A stretch of DNA of 64,000 nucleotides from Mycolicibacterium sp. YH-1. Lineage in GTDB: Bacteria > Actinomycetota > Actinomycetes > Mycobacteriales > Mycobacteriaceae. The notes under the pieces are model-generated. The model made no database searches. It saw nothing but the letters and a program-made list of their open reading frames with translations, and was not told the origin of the DNA. This document shows, piece after piece, positions 16,512 to 25,582 of the stretch. Positions within the stretch are counted from its first letter, which is position 1, and each line of letters opens with the position of its first letter. Made by a program: the position numbers and the translations under genes. Location of the stretch: NCBI RefSeq assembly GCF_022557175.1, contig NZ_CP092915.1, positions 62,001 to 126,000 on the forward strand. The letters are read 5' to 3'.

Positions 16512-17244
16512 CCGCTAGCTGAGCGGACCTGCCTTCCGCCACTCCGAAAAGCCCCGTAGGGCTTGCTATCTCATGTACTTCTCACAGGCAGACTGGCAAA
16601 CCGCCCTACCCCCTCGTTGGAGAGATGGCTTGTGAAGAATCACACAGGTTCGGGACCGCGCTGCTCAAGGTCGGCACGTCAGAAAAGACACGAGAGATGT
16701 CGGGCTCGGCGTCTCGGCTAGTTGTGTGAGCACTCGCGGCCCAATGCTCGACGATATGCACCTCATCCGCGGCCTGTGTGCAGAAATCATGCAGAAGGTC
16801 ACAAGCAGGTCGGCTTAGCTGCCTGACCACGTCCGATCCACACGTTCTGTCAGCGTGACGAAACCATCGCCACAGGGATAAGGCCGCTGTTAGGTGTGAT
16901 CGTGGGTGCGGTCCATCGAAAACTGCGAGTGGCCAACACGTTGAGACAAGATGCTGTGGCCATCGCGTGAGACAGAATGCAAACATGTTGGTGAGAGCAT
17001 TTCAATTGGCCGCGGAAGTTGAGACCCTACAGCTTGTAGGTTCTCAACTTTGACTGCACTTTTCTCACGTTCGGCTGCATTGCCGCTACACGCGTGCAAG
17101 GCGTTGTGAGACTTGCGCGCACTGATCCTTGTGAGCGAATACAACCTGCGGCCCTGTTTCCAGACAATTCCAAGCTCGACCCGGTGCGCGGTGACAAGAC
17201 GGCCGCGGCGCGTTGGCGTGTCCAGTGCCGAGGTCACATGATGG
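16512..17244. other. Intergenic region with a dispersed repeat
   Basis: No convincing gene is seen. The second half holds a diverged copy of the dispersed hairpin repeat (annotated separately at 16929-17070). Confidence 0.4.
16929..17070. repeat. Dispersed hairpin repeat, TGGCCA/TGAGACA subtype
   Basis: Units such as TGGCCAACACGTTGAGACA and TGGCCATCGCGTGAGACA precede a hairpin at 17018-17048 (GTTGAGACCCTACA, 3-base loop, TGTAGGTTCTCAAC; 13 of 14 pairs match). The layout is the same as at 34.2, 40.5 and 48.4 kb, and the sequence is closest to the copy at 40492-40680. No transposase is inside. Confidence 0.6.
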
Positions 17245-17505
17245 GTGAACCAGTCAGCACAGGCGTCAGGAAGAGTTGATCCCGTGGACGGTCTCGAGAT
17301 GACCACCGCCGAGCGGACAGACCTGGCCGATCTGCTTGGGAGTCTGACGCCCGTGCAGTGGGAGGCGCCGTCATTGTGTGAACGTTGGCGGGTGCGCGAC
17401 GTGGTCGCTCACGTAATGAGCTGTGACGGAGTCAGTCTGCTCAGCATGTTTGGCCGTGTCATCCGCGCTCGGATCATTGACGCTGATCAGAACTTCAGTC
17501 GATGA
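17245..17505 (+). pseudogene. N-terminal fragment of a mycothiol-dependent maleylpyruvate isomerase-like protein
   Basis: About 70 residues match the N-terminus of the MDMPI family: TTAERTDLADLL...WEAPSLCERWRVRDVVAHV, the same pattern as the complete gene at 38934-39572 (WETPSLCAGWAVRDVVAHL). The frame stops at 17505 after FGRVIRARIID, whereas the complete relative is 212 residues. The DNA after the stop does not continue the family. The gene is truncated and not expected to work. Confidence 0.6.
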
Positions 17506-18220
17506 CAACAGTGAAGTCGTAGACGGGCCAATCGGGTGCCTCGAACCACGCATGGCCGAAGTCGGCCACAGCGCCGAACGTCCGATGGTTTGTTTGTGAC
17601 GTGCCTAGCGCATTCCGGTGAATCAATCAGCCGCTCTTACGTGTAATCGACATAATCATTCACTTGTCTGACTTGAATGGGTTGGCGATGCTAAGTCTGT
17701 GGTACCGACCGAGAAGGTGACGAGCACGGTGTGCACTCATAGTTCTGTTCCGATGCTGCCCGGAATGCAAACGGCTGGCCGCGAGCGACAATCAGCCACC
17801 GAGGGCGTCGGTATCCACCATGGCGCGCACGGGAACCTACCCACTCCTGTCGACGACCGGCCCAACTTCGCCGAGAGGTCTGGCGTAACCCAGTTTGTTG
17901 GCAAGGCGGAGTCGAAGTCCTGGGGATCCCCGGCGGCGCCCTTACGGGCGTCGACCCGTCGCGGGCGATTACTCACCGACTCAACATGTTGCTCAGTGCG
18001 GGGTCGTCGGGTTCGGTTCGGCCGTACCAACCGCCACTCTGCCAATGTCGTGGTCTTGAGCGGCGTGACGAGGACACGGTACGCCCGATACCGCTTTCGG
18101 TCACCGTAATTTCTCACCTCCGCGCGAAGCGGCGTCGATGGATCCGCTCGCCGATATCGCCGATATCAAGTCACGGTCGGCCACCACCAACCCAACAGAA
18201 CTAGGAGCCTTCGACAAGTT
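17506..18220. other. Intergenic region before the GMC gene
   Basis: I see no supported gene. Near 17640-17690 the DNA is less GC-rich. At 18153-18167 GATATC occurs twice with a 3-base gap, making both a direct and an inverted repeat, about 55 bases before the GMC start; it could be an operator, but could also be chance. Confidence 0.3.
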
Positions 18221-19729
18221 ATGTCTGCCAACGAATCTCACGCCGCAGTCGTCAACAGCGGACGGCCCCGAGCGGGCCGCACCCACTGGGACGCCGTCGT
18301 TTGCGGCGGCGGCACGGCCGGCCCCGCTGTCGCGGCCCGGCTCGCCGAGGCCGGGCGCCAGGTGCTGCTGGTCGAGGCGGGCCCCGACTACGGGCCCTTC
18401 TCGCGTGGAAAGTGGCCGGTGGAGCTGACGAAGGCCGCCACGATCGCGACCACACACGACTGGGGCTATGTCTCAGGTGACGAATTGCCCGGGCGCGACC
18501 TGCCGTACGAACGGGCCAAGGTGATCGGAGGATGCTCGGCGCACAACGGGTGCACAGTCTCCTGGGGCCACAGTTCCGACTACGACAACTGGGGGCAACC
18601 CGGCTGGTCGGGTGACGAACTCCTGGCGTCGTTCGAGGTGGCTAACGCCGACATGCGTGTCCGCTACTTCGAGGAGGACGAAGTCCTGCCGCTACACGAT
18701 GGGTTCATCACCTCGGCGCTCAAGCGTGGCCATGCGCGCGTCGACGATCTGGACACGTTGAATGGTGTGGCCGGTGTCGGACTGCAGCCGTCCAATGCAC
18801 CCGACGGAGTGCGCTGGCACGCCGGGTTCGCCTATCTGGACCGCGTCCGTCATCTAACGAACATCACCGTCGCCGCCGACTCGCTCATCGACCGCGTGAT
18901 CATGAGTGGCACCCGCGCGGTGGGGATCACCGCCATCGATGGCGAGGGGCGTTTCGATGTCTACGCCGACCTGGTGGTGCTCACCTGCGGTGCCTACGGC
19001 ACTCCGGCCGTGCTCCATCGTTCCGGTGTCGGACCGGCACAAGACCTCCGCGCGTTGGGGATAGAGGTGATCGCCGACAACCCGGGGGTCGGCAAGAACC
19101 TGCACGACCACCCCTCGGTCAAGCTCGTTTATAGCGGCACCGACCTACTGGTGCGGGAGACCAAGCACTTCGCGGCCATGGGCCACTACATGGCCGATGA
19201 GCAGGCGTTCCTGAAACTGGCCTCGTCGCGTTGCCGCGACGATGCGTTCGATCTGCACATCTACCCGGCACCAGGTCCGGAACGGCTACCTGAGATCTAC
19301 ATCAACGCCGTCGATCCGAGGTCCCGTGGACAGCTTCGGCTCGCCAGCGCGGATCCTGCGGCGGCCCCGCTGATCGATCACGGGTTCCTCACCGATCCGG
19401 AGGGCCACGACCATACGGTCCTGGCGGACGGTGTGGCGATCTCGCGCGACATTGCGAGTGAGTCGGCGATGGCTGCACTGCTCGGCACAGAGATCCGGTT
19501 CGGGCCCGATGCCGACATCGCACAGGCCATATACGACAACATCATTCACTACTGGCACCCCGTCGGCTCATGTGCGATGGGTATCGCCTGCGACGCGCAG
19601 GGCAAGGTGTTCGGTGTGGAGAACCTGGTGGTGGGCGACGCCAGCCTGTTCCCGCAGACGCCTCGGGCCACCACAGGTATTCCCGTCGTGGCCGCGGCAT
19701 TGCGGATCTCCGACTTCCTCCTGGACTGA
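18221..19729 (+). CDS. GMC-family FAD oxidoreductase (choline/alcohol dehydrogenase-like)
   Basis: This 502-residue flavoprotein has the N-terminal dinucleotide-binding motif at residues 28-34 (CGGGTAG), then LVEAGPDYG for the ribose-binding acidic residue. The GMC signature RAKVIGGCSAHNGC and the active-site HYWHPVGSCAMG (His446) are present. Unusually, the second catalytic position near the C-terminus reads TTGIP, with Gly where the paralogue at 28025 has Asn (NTNLP). GMC enzymes oxidise alcohols to aldehydes; the neighbouring aldehyde dehydrogenase and amine oxidase suggest an amino-alcohol substrate. ATG 18221 follows TAGGAG at a rather long distance. It is convergent with the amine oxidase. 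Confidence 0.85.
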   Translation: MSANESHAAVVNSGRPRAGRTHWDAVVCGGGTAGPAVAARLAEAGRQVLLVEAGPDYGPFSRGKWPVELTKAATIATTHDWGYVSGDELPGRDLPYERAKVIGGCSAHNGCTVSWGHSSDYDNWGQPGWSGDELLASFEVANADMRVRYFEEDEVLPLHDGFITSALKRGHARVDDLDTLNGVAGVGLQPSNAPDGVRWHAGFAYLDRVRHLTNITVAADSLIDRVIMSGTRAVGITAIDGEGRFDVYADLVVLTCGAYGTPAVLHRSGVGPAQDLRALGIEVIADNPGVGKNLHDHPSVKLVYSGTDLLVRETKHFAAMGHYMADEQAFLKLASSRCRDDAFDLHIYPAPGPERLPEIYINAVDPRSRGQLRLASADPAAAPLIDHGFLTDPEGHDHTVLADGVAISRDIASESAMAALLGTEIRFGPDADIAQAIYDNIIHYWHPVGSCAMGIACDAQGKVFGVENLVVGDASLFPQTPRATTGIPVVAAALRISDFLLD

Positions 19730-19879
19730 GGTCGACGTCATCTGGTACGTCTAGCTGGCCGGGACCGCGTGTGCGAGTGGCCCCGGCCAATGGAGATTCC
19801 GCCGAAGATTGGAACTCGCCTGCGGAACGGATTAGCGATTAGCCCGGGCAAAGCCTCGACAGTTCCTCTGCCCCCGGCC

Positions 19880-21853
19880 TCACCGAGTCTGTGCGCGAAG
19901 TACGGGCAGGCGAGTCGGTCGCGCGCTGGCCAATGGAGAATTCGGGGCGCAGTGATCAGCTTTCGCGGGAGGGACATCGAGTGCCGGATTGCGGTCGAAG
20001 AAGCCGTGCGGGGCCAGTACGAAGCCGGCGTGGTCGACGGGCATGACCGGCCAGTCCTCAAGGCGTGGAACATGTGTGGTGCCAAATACATGCCACAGGA
20101 CGATGTCGGCATCGGTGGTGCTCTCGTCGTCGGCGAGCCACGCGGTCATGTCGTCGCCTGCGGGCTCCAGAATCGGATAGTCACCAGCCGGGTAGCGCTC
20201 GTCGTCGTGCCGGGCGGTGATCCAGAGGTCGGCGTACATGAACGCGGCCCGTCGCCCGATACCCGATGAGGGCAACGCCTGTGGTGCCACGACGCTGCGC
20301 GGTAGCAGTTTGTATCCCGGGGGCTGCCCCATGGCGTTGCGATGTGCCGGGTTGAAGACCTGCCAGTGCCGCCCAGCGCGGGTATCGGCGTGCCGTGCGC
20401 CGTGCGCCTCGCTGGTCACCAGCCTCTCCTGGGTGGTGAAAGCCGTGCCGTAAGGATTGAGCGGACCCACTGGCGGCGCCACGGTGTCGACTTCGACCAC
20501 CCGGTTCGTGGGTCCGTCGATGTCGAGGTCGAGTCGCGCACAGAAGATGTGCTGGTGGTTGGGCGCCAACAGCCCGGGTGACACCTCGGTCGCGAACGGT
20601 GTCGGTGTTCCCGGCTTTCCTGCGTTGGTCAACACGATGCCGGTGAGTTTCGCATCGAACTCGATCGACCCGTTCTGGCCGAAGTACCAGTAGTAGCCGT
20701 ACTCGTAGTTGTCGATGGTGTATATCGACGACACCACGAAGCGGCGTGCCCGGCGTACTTCGACGTGCCCGTCGGTGTCGGTGTGTTTCCACAGCACCCC
20801 GGCGTCCTCCTCGTGTAGGCAGATCGCGTTGGTGATGGTCCGGACGATCCCGGTGTTGTCGACGAAAGACGCGTCGAGATAGTGAATTTCGCCTAAACAG
20901 TCACATCCGAGTGTTAGGGAGTTCGTGCTATTTCCCATGAAGACCTCGCCGGTGTCGAATGCGCATTTGCGGTAGGTTCCGGGCGCGGGATCGCCGTAGG
21001 GAATAACGAGTTCGGCGATGGACAACCGGTGCGCGATGCGGCGCTGCCGGCCGCCGTCGACGTATCGGACGTCGTGGATGATCAAACCCTCGCGCGGGCA
21101 GAACCCGACGCGTAGCCGCCAGTTCTGCCAGTTGATCGCGTGACCGTCGACGCTGAATCCCGCGCCGTCGGGCTGGGTGATGTGCAGCGGCGCGACCGCG
21201 CGAGTCGGTGTCGAGCCGGCCCGGTAGTCGCCGGCGGTGGCCGGCACCGGGACCTCGGCGTGTTCCTCGATCTGCAGGATCTCCAGGGAGTCGAGGTCGA
21301 TCACCGCGTAGCAGCCGTGGATCGGATGTGCGTACGGGTTGCCCTGGTCATGCCTGCGTTCCCACGCCGGTGTCCAGATTACCCGCCGGCCGGCAAGGTG
21401 ATCGGGCATCACGCCGCCGAAAGACCAGGCCTCCAAGTGGAGTTGGCTGGTGTCGGCGAGCCCGCGCCTGCGAAGGCAGGCCATGTACTCCGCGTTCGAT
21501 CGTGCGGCATCCAGAGCGGCGGTGACCTGTGTCGTCAGCAGTGGTGCCTTGGCGTCGGGTCGATGTCGCCAACCGATGACCCGGCGGGTCGTCAACGACA
21601 CCAGGCCTTCGAACAGCGTGCAGTCGTGCTGTCGCCATATGCCGGCTCGGGCCACCCGATCCAGTTCGGTGCCGCGGTCCCAGTCGTCCAGGGAGTCTTT
21701 GGCCGGCTCCTCGAGCTGGACGAAGATGAATAGATCCGCGCCGTGCAGGAACTCCGAGCCGCGCAGGATGTCAACCACGTCAGTGAGTTCGGATCCGTCG
21801 AGGGGATCGAGCGGGTGGTGGTGGCTCAGCTCGGTTGTCTGGCGTGCCGGCAT
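19880..21853 (-). CDS. Copper-containing primary amine oxidase
   Basis: This 657-residue protein is a topaquinone copper amine oxidase. The cofactor Tyr is residue 383 in DNYEY; other family marks are the HQHIF copper-ligand pair, the late DHAGF His and the VRYVDGGR region. The enzyme oxidises primary amines to aldehydes, with ammonia and hydrogen peroxide. ATG 21853 is preferred to upstream starts because it comes two bases after the stop of the APC permease gene, so the two are coupled. Its length matches Arthrobacter-type amine oxidases (about 640 residues). No signal peptide is seen, so it is probably cytoplasmic. Confidence 0.9.
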   Translation of the reverse strand: MPARQTTELSHHHPLDPLDGSELTDVVDILRGSEFLHGADLFIFVQLEEPAKDSLDDWDRGTELDRVARAGIWRQHDCTLFEGLVSLTTRRVIGWRHRPDAKAPLLTTQVTAALDAARSNAEYMACLRRRGLADTSQLHLEAWSFGGVMPDHLAGRRVIWTPAWERRHDQGNPYAHPIHGCYAVIDLDSLEILQIEEHAEVPVPATAGDYRAGSTPTRAVAPLHITQPDGAGFSVDGHAINWQNWRLRVGFCPREGLIIHDVRYVDGGRQRRIAHRLSIAELVIPYGDPAPGTYRKCAFDTGEVFMGNSTNSLTLGCDCLGEIHYLDASFVDNTGIVRTITNAICLHEEDAGVLWKHTDTDGHVEVRRARRFVVSSIYTIDNYEYGYYWYFGQNGSIEFDAKLTGIVLTNAGKPGTPTPFATEVSPGLLAPNHQHIFCARLDLDIDGPTNRVVEVDTVAPPVGPLNPYGTAFTTQERLVTSEAHGARHADTRAGRHWQVFNPAHRNAMGQPPGYKLLPRSVVAPQALPSSGIGRRAAFMYADLWITARHDDERYPAGDYPILEPAGDDMTAWLADDESTTDADIVLWHVFGTTHVPRLEDWPVMPVDHAGFVLAPHGFFDRNPALDVPPAKADHCAPNSPLASARPTRLPVLRAQTR

Positions 21854-21855
21854 TG

Positions 21856-23328
21856 CTAGTCTCGCTCGGCGTGTTCTTGGGCTGCGGCCGCGGCTGCGGC
21901 CGCGGTGGCCTCGGTCACGTCTCCGGTCGGTGCGGCCAGCATCAGCAGGTGTGTGTCGGAGCGCGGACGTAGGTACAGCGCCCAGTACACCAGGCTGACG
22001 CCGACGATGATGGCGACAATGATCAGATTCTGCCGCTCCTGCAGACATACCAGGACCGCCGAGAAGATGGCGGCCACAATGGGAATCACCGGGCCCAGCG
22101 GCATTCTGAACGGGCGGACCAGATCGGGCTGTCGAATCCGGCTGGCGATCGCGGCGCTGGCGATCAGCACGAACTCGACCGCAATGGTGGTGCCGATGAC
22201 GGTGGCCATGGTCGCGACATCAAACCCGAGGATCAGGATGATCGAACCAATCCCGACCGCGGCCGAAGCCACCCACGGCGTCTCAAACCGGGGGTGCACC
22301 TTCGCGAGCTGCCGGCTGACAGGGGTCGGCCAGGCGTTGTCGCGTCCTGAACTGAACAGCACCCGGGAGAAGTAGGGGACCAACGCCATCACGCCGTTGC
22401 AGATGGAAAGCGCGATGCCGAGGCTGATAATGGTGGTCAACGTCGGGTTTCCCAGGCCGTTGAGGAAAGTGGTCCAGGGCTGCGGTGATGTGGTGAACTC
22501 GCGGAGATCGTTCGCACCGACGATACCGGCTAGCACGGGAATCGCTGCGGTGACCACCGCAACGAGCAGCGAGATGAACACTGCCTTCGCGATACCTCTG
22601 GGGTCGCCCTTGGTCTCCTCGGAGAACAGCAGCGCACCCTGAAAACCGTTGTAGGCGAACGCCGCGACGACCACGCCGGCTAGCAACGCTCCCGCTGTCA
22701 CCAGTTGCTGGTTGCCCGCGGCATCGAACATCGTGGGCGGTATGACTGACGTCAGGGGCCGCTGCATGTGGGCGAATCCGAGCACGGTGACGAGGGTTAC
22801 GACGCTGATCTCGAAGGCAAGCAGAATGGCCACCGCTTGCGCGGTGATCTTCACGCCGATGATCGCGATGACGGTGCCGATCGCAATCACGACGGCCCCG
22901 AGTATCTTCGCGTCCACTGGCAGAACGACTTGCAGGTACTCGGCTATGCTGAGCGCGACGACGGCCGGGATCAGGAATGCCGACACCGGCCCGGTTATGG
23001 CCAGTGAGACGAACCCGGGTGCGCGGCCGAGCGTGCGGGAGATGACGGTGTAGTCGCCACCGGCAATCGGGTAGGCGGAGCCGAGTTCGCCCCAACAGAA
23101 CGCCATCAGTGTGCCGAGGACGCCGCCGATCAGGAACGCCCAAAAGGCGCCAGTTCCCGTCATGTTCAACAGGACGGGGCCGATCGCGAAGACGACCACC
23201 GCAGGCGTGATCGCGGCGACACACAGTACGACGTTGCCGAACACCTTGAGATCGCGACGCAACTCTTGCTTGTATTGCCCGGATTCTGCGGTGGCGGCGG
23301 ACGCAGCCACCGCGGATTCTTCTGTCAT
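21856..23328 (-). CDS. APC-superfamily amino acid/amine permease
   Basis: This 490-residue permease has about twelve hydrophobic segments, starting near residue 30 (FGNVVLCVAAITPAVVVFAI). The region WGELGSAYPIAGGDYTVISR near residue 85 is typical of the APC superfamily. It probably imports the amine or amino acid used by the amine oxidase, whose gene begins two bases after its stop. The Ala-rich C-terminal tail is unusual but not informative. It is the second gene of a minus-strand operon after the phosphotriesterase-like gene (28-base gap). Confidence 0.85.
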   Translation of the reverse strand: MTEESAVAASAATAESGQYKQELRRDLKVFGNVVLCVAAITPAVVVFAIGPVLLNMTGTGAFWAFLIGGVLGTLMAFCWGELGSAYPIAGGDYTVISRTLGRAPGFVSLAITGPVSAFLIPAVVALSIAEYLQVVLPVDAKILGAVVIAIGTVIAIIGVKITAQAVAILLAFEISVVTLVTVLGFAHMQRPLTSVIPPTMFDAAGNQQLVTAGALLAGVVVAAFAYNGFQGALLFSEETKGDPRGIAKAVFISLLVAVVTAAIPVLAGIVGANDLREFTTSPQPWTTFLNGLGNPTLTTIISLGIALSICNGVMALVPYFSRVLFSSGRDNAWPTPVSRQLAKVHPRFETPWVASAAVGIGSIILILGFDVATMATVIGTTIAVEFVLIASAAIASRIRQPDLVRPFRMPLGPVIPIVAAIFSAVLVCLQERQNLIIVAIIVGVSLVYWALYLRPRSDTHLLMLAAPTGDVTEATAAAAAAAAQEHAERD

Positions 23329-23356
23329 GGGTTGTTCCTCTGCCTCAGTGGGGTGT

Positions 23357-24379
23357 TCAGGGTCGGTTGAGCAGTCGGCGGGGATTGGCGATCAGCATCT
23401 GGTCGATTACCGCGACGTCCACGCCGCGGTAATCGCGCATCATCGGAACGACACGTTTGAATAGGTGGTCGTATCCCATTCCGCCGTAGGTGCGGAGGTT
23501 GATCTTGGTCCAGACGTCACATGCAAGCACGAGTTGATCGGCGAACCCGTCCTCCAACAATGGCACCAGCATGTCGAGTCGTTGGCTGTCGCTGGGATCC
23601 TGGAATTGACCGCTGTGGCAGTAATCGCTGCCGAATGTGTCGTACGCCAGCGTCGCACCAGTGGCCAGCATGTCCCGGTGGTAACCCTCGTCTAGGTGCT
23701 CGTCAACGTGTCCCAGAATGACCCGTTCGGGCTGCATGCCAAGGGCTACAAGGTATTCGAGTACGGCGACACCGTGTGTGCCGCGCGGGTCGAGATGGAC
23801 GCTCACCGACGCGCCGGTCTGTGCTCCCGCCGCCGCGGCGGCGGCGAGAACCTTGAATTCGCGGTCCGTCACCGGGTCACTTGTCCCGATCTCGCCCAGC
23901 AGCGCGCTTGTGATCCCGGTGCCGTCGATACCGTCGGTGAGTTCCGAGGTGAACAGTGCTGCAAGTTCTTCGACGCTCATCTCAGCGACCCAGCTGGGGT
24001 GCGAGTCGTGGATATAGCACCCCGATGCAGTCATGATGTGTACTCCGGACGCCCGCGCGACCGCACTCAGTTTGCGGACGTCGCGACCAAGGCCGATGTT
24101 GGTGACGTCGAGTATCGCGGAGCCGCCCGCTGCAGCGACGGAGGTGACTTCCTTGATGGCGACGTGCTCGTCGTCGAGAACTAGGTTGTGTTCGAAACTG
24201 TCGAGATTCCAGCGCAGGAAGCCGTGGTTCTCCAGGGAGATCGAGGTGTCCTCAGGCATGGGTTCCTGTGGAGGCGTGCACCATACCCGGGCATCGATGA
24301 AGACGTGCTCGTGCATGCTGGTGCGACCTAGTTCCTCGGGCGCGATGTGCCCGAGCACGGTGTGAATCGGCAAGGCCAC
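23357..24379 (-). CDS. Phosphotriesterase/lactonase-family metal hydrolase
   Basis: This 340-residue amidohydrolase-superfamily protein starts with the metal-binding HxH of the family (SMHEHVFID, residues 21-29). LLGEIGTS contains a Glu at the position of the bridging ligand, as in PHP-type members rather than the carboxylated Lys of true phosphotriesterase. Later metal His residues (SVHLD, ILGHVDEH) and the final Asp (LACDVW) are present. Such enzymes hydrolyse lactones, esters or amides; the substrate here is unknown. It leads the operon with permease and amine oxidase, so it likely prepares or processes the same compound. Confidence 0.8.
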   Translation of the reverse strand: MALPIHTVLGHIAPEELGRTSMHEHVFIDARVWCTPPQEPMPEDTSISLENHGFLRWNLDSFEHNLVLDDEHVAIKEVTSVAAAGGSAILDVTNIGLGRDVRKLSAVARASGVHIMTASGCYIHDSHPSWVAEMSVEELAALFTSELTDGIDGTGITSALLGEIGTSDPVTDREFKVLAAAAAAGAQTGASVSVHLDPRGTHGVAVLEYLVALGMQPERVILGHVDEHLDEGYHRDMLATGATLAYDTFGSDYCHSGQFQDPSDSQRLDMLVPLLEDGFADQLVLACDVWTKINLRTYGGMGYDHLFKRVVPMMRDYRGVDVAVIDQMLIANPRRLLNRP

Positions 24380-24573
24380 TCCCGGATTCTGGTGTTAGGA
24401 CCTGCGCAATGTGACGCAGCCAACAGCAGTGAACCACAAAGTAACGTTCAGAGTGATGACACAAATTGACTGATTATGTGAAGCGCAACTTCATGATGAA
24501 CGGCGCCGGAGCATATCGAGTTCGCGGCGGGGCGCGCCCTGATCATGTTGGTGTGCAGGTGAATAACGTGCGA

Positions 24574-25518
24574 CTACGACTGTGCGGCAACCAGGGTCGT
24601 GCGGTGGACGTTGGAAGGCGGCGTGAGTGCGGCGGCCGCGGCGGAGAGCGCGTCGCGAAGGTAGACGATCATCGGGTGCGCCTGGGCGCCGCGCCTTGTG
24701 ACCGTGTAGATGCGCCGGCATGCGTTACCCCGAGCGAGCCTGTGCAGGATCATCTCAGGTGGTGCGTCGTCCACGGCCAGGCCGGGTAGGAATCCGACCG
24801 CGAGGCCTCGCGCGATTAGCGTGCGGTGCAGGATCATGTCATCGGCCGAATACCGGATGTGCGGTTCGAACCCGGCCTCGCGGCACAGTGAGGTCACCCA
24901 GGCGCGTGATGCCGAACCGTCGGGCTCCATCACCCAGGGCGCCTCGGCGAGTGCCGACGTGCTGCCGGCGGTCCACTCCGGGCGGCTGGCTGGCACGCAT
25001 AGATACATCGGGTCTTCCAGCAGGAGTGCGGAATTCAGCTGGCTGTCGCGAACGAGGTTCAGCCCCGGGTATTCCTCGGCGATCACGAGGTCGAAATCGT
25101 GGGCGAGCAGCGCGGGTAGTGCCGACTCGGGCTCGAGCTGTGACAAGCAGACCTCCATGCCGGGGTGCTCGGCGGCTGCGGTGCCGAGCACATCGGGCAG
25201 CAGTGTCATTGCGACGGTCTGGAACGAGGCGATCCTGGTAATGCCCGTCAGTCCGGTGCGGGAGGTTGCAAGCTCAGCCTCGGCGCGTTCCATCAGCTCG
25301 AAGAGATGCTCGGTGTGCTCAACCAGTGTCAGCGCCGGTCCGGTCAGTCTGACGTTGCGTCCGACGCGCTCGAGAAGTGTTACGCCGGCCTCGTTCTCCA
25401 GCACCGACAGTTGCTGAGACACCGCCGAGGGGCTGTAGGAGAGAGCCTGTGCGACCGCCGCCAGCGTGCCCCGCCTGTGCAGCTCGCGCAGCAACCGCAA
25501 CCGATGTAGGTCGAGCAT
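24574..25518 (-). CDS. LysR-family transcriptional regulator
   Basis: This 314-residue regulator (ATG 25518) has a LysR winged helix at residues 3-60 (LHRLRLLRELHRRGTLAAVA...SPSAVSQQLSVLE) and a two-lobed inducer-binding domain. It is divergent from the ammonia-lyase gene, and a T-N11-A LysR box lies in the space between them, so it probably controls that operon and itself. The minus-strand hydrolase-permease-amine oxidase operon begins about 195 bases downstream and may belong to the same regulon. Confidence 0.85.
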   Translation of the reverse strand: MLDLHRLRLLRELHRRGTLAAVAQALSYSPSAVSQQLSVLENEAGVTLLERVGRNVRLTGPALTLVEHTEHLFELMERAEAELATSRTGLTGITRIASFQTVAMTLLPDVLGTAAAEHPGMEVCLSQLEPESALPALLAHDFDLVIAEEYPGLNLVRDSQLNSALLLEDPMYLCVPASRPEWTAGSTSALAEAPWVMEPDGSASRAWVTSLCREAGFEPHIRYSADDMILHRTLIARGLAVGFLPGLAVDDAPPEMILHRLARGNACRRIYTVTRRGAQAHPMIVYLRDALSAAAAALTPPSNVHRTTLVAAQS

Positions 25519-25533
25519 GGTCCCACCAATCAA

Positions 25534-25554
25534 TCAGAAAAACTGACCTATAAT
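25534..25554 (+). promoter_or_regulatory. LysR box and -10 element of the ammonia-lyase operon
   Basis: TCAGAAAAACTGA at 25534-25546 is a perfect TCAG-N5-CTGA inverted repeat with the T-N11-A spacing of LysR operators. TATAAT follows at 25549-25554, a consensus -10 element for rightward transcription. This places the start of transcription near 25561 and excludes ATG 25553 as start of the next gene. Confidence 0.6.
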
Positions 25555-25582
25555 GCTAACATTCTTTCGCTGGACTGACGGC

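Noticed and set aside
17699..18109. Plus-strand frame of 136 residues before the GMC gene
   Set aside because: Composition is not protein-like (Arg/Ser-rich) and no homology pattern is visible.
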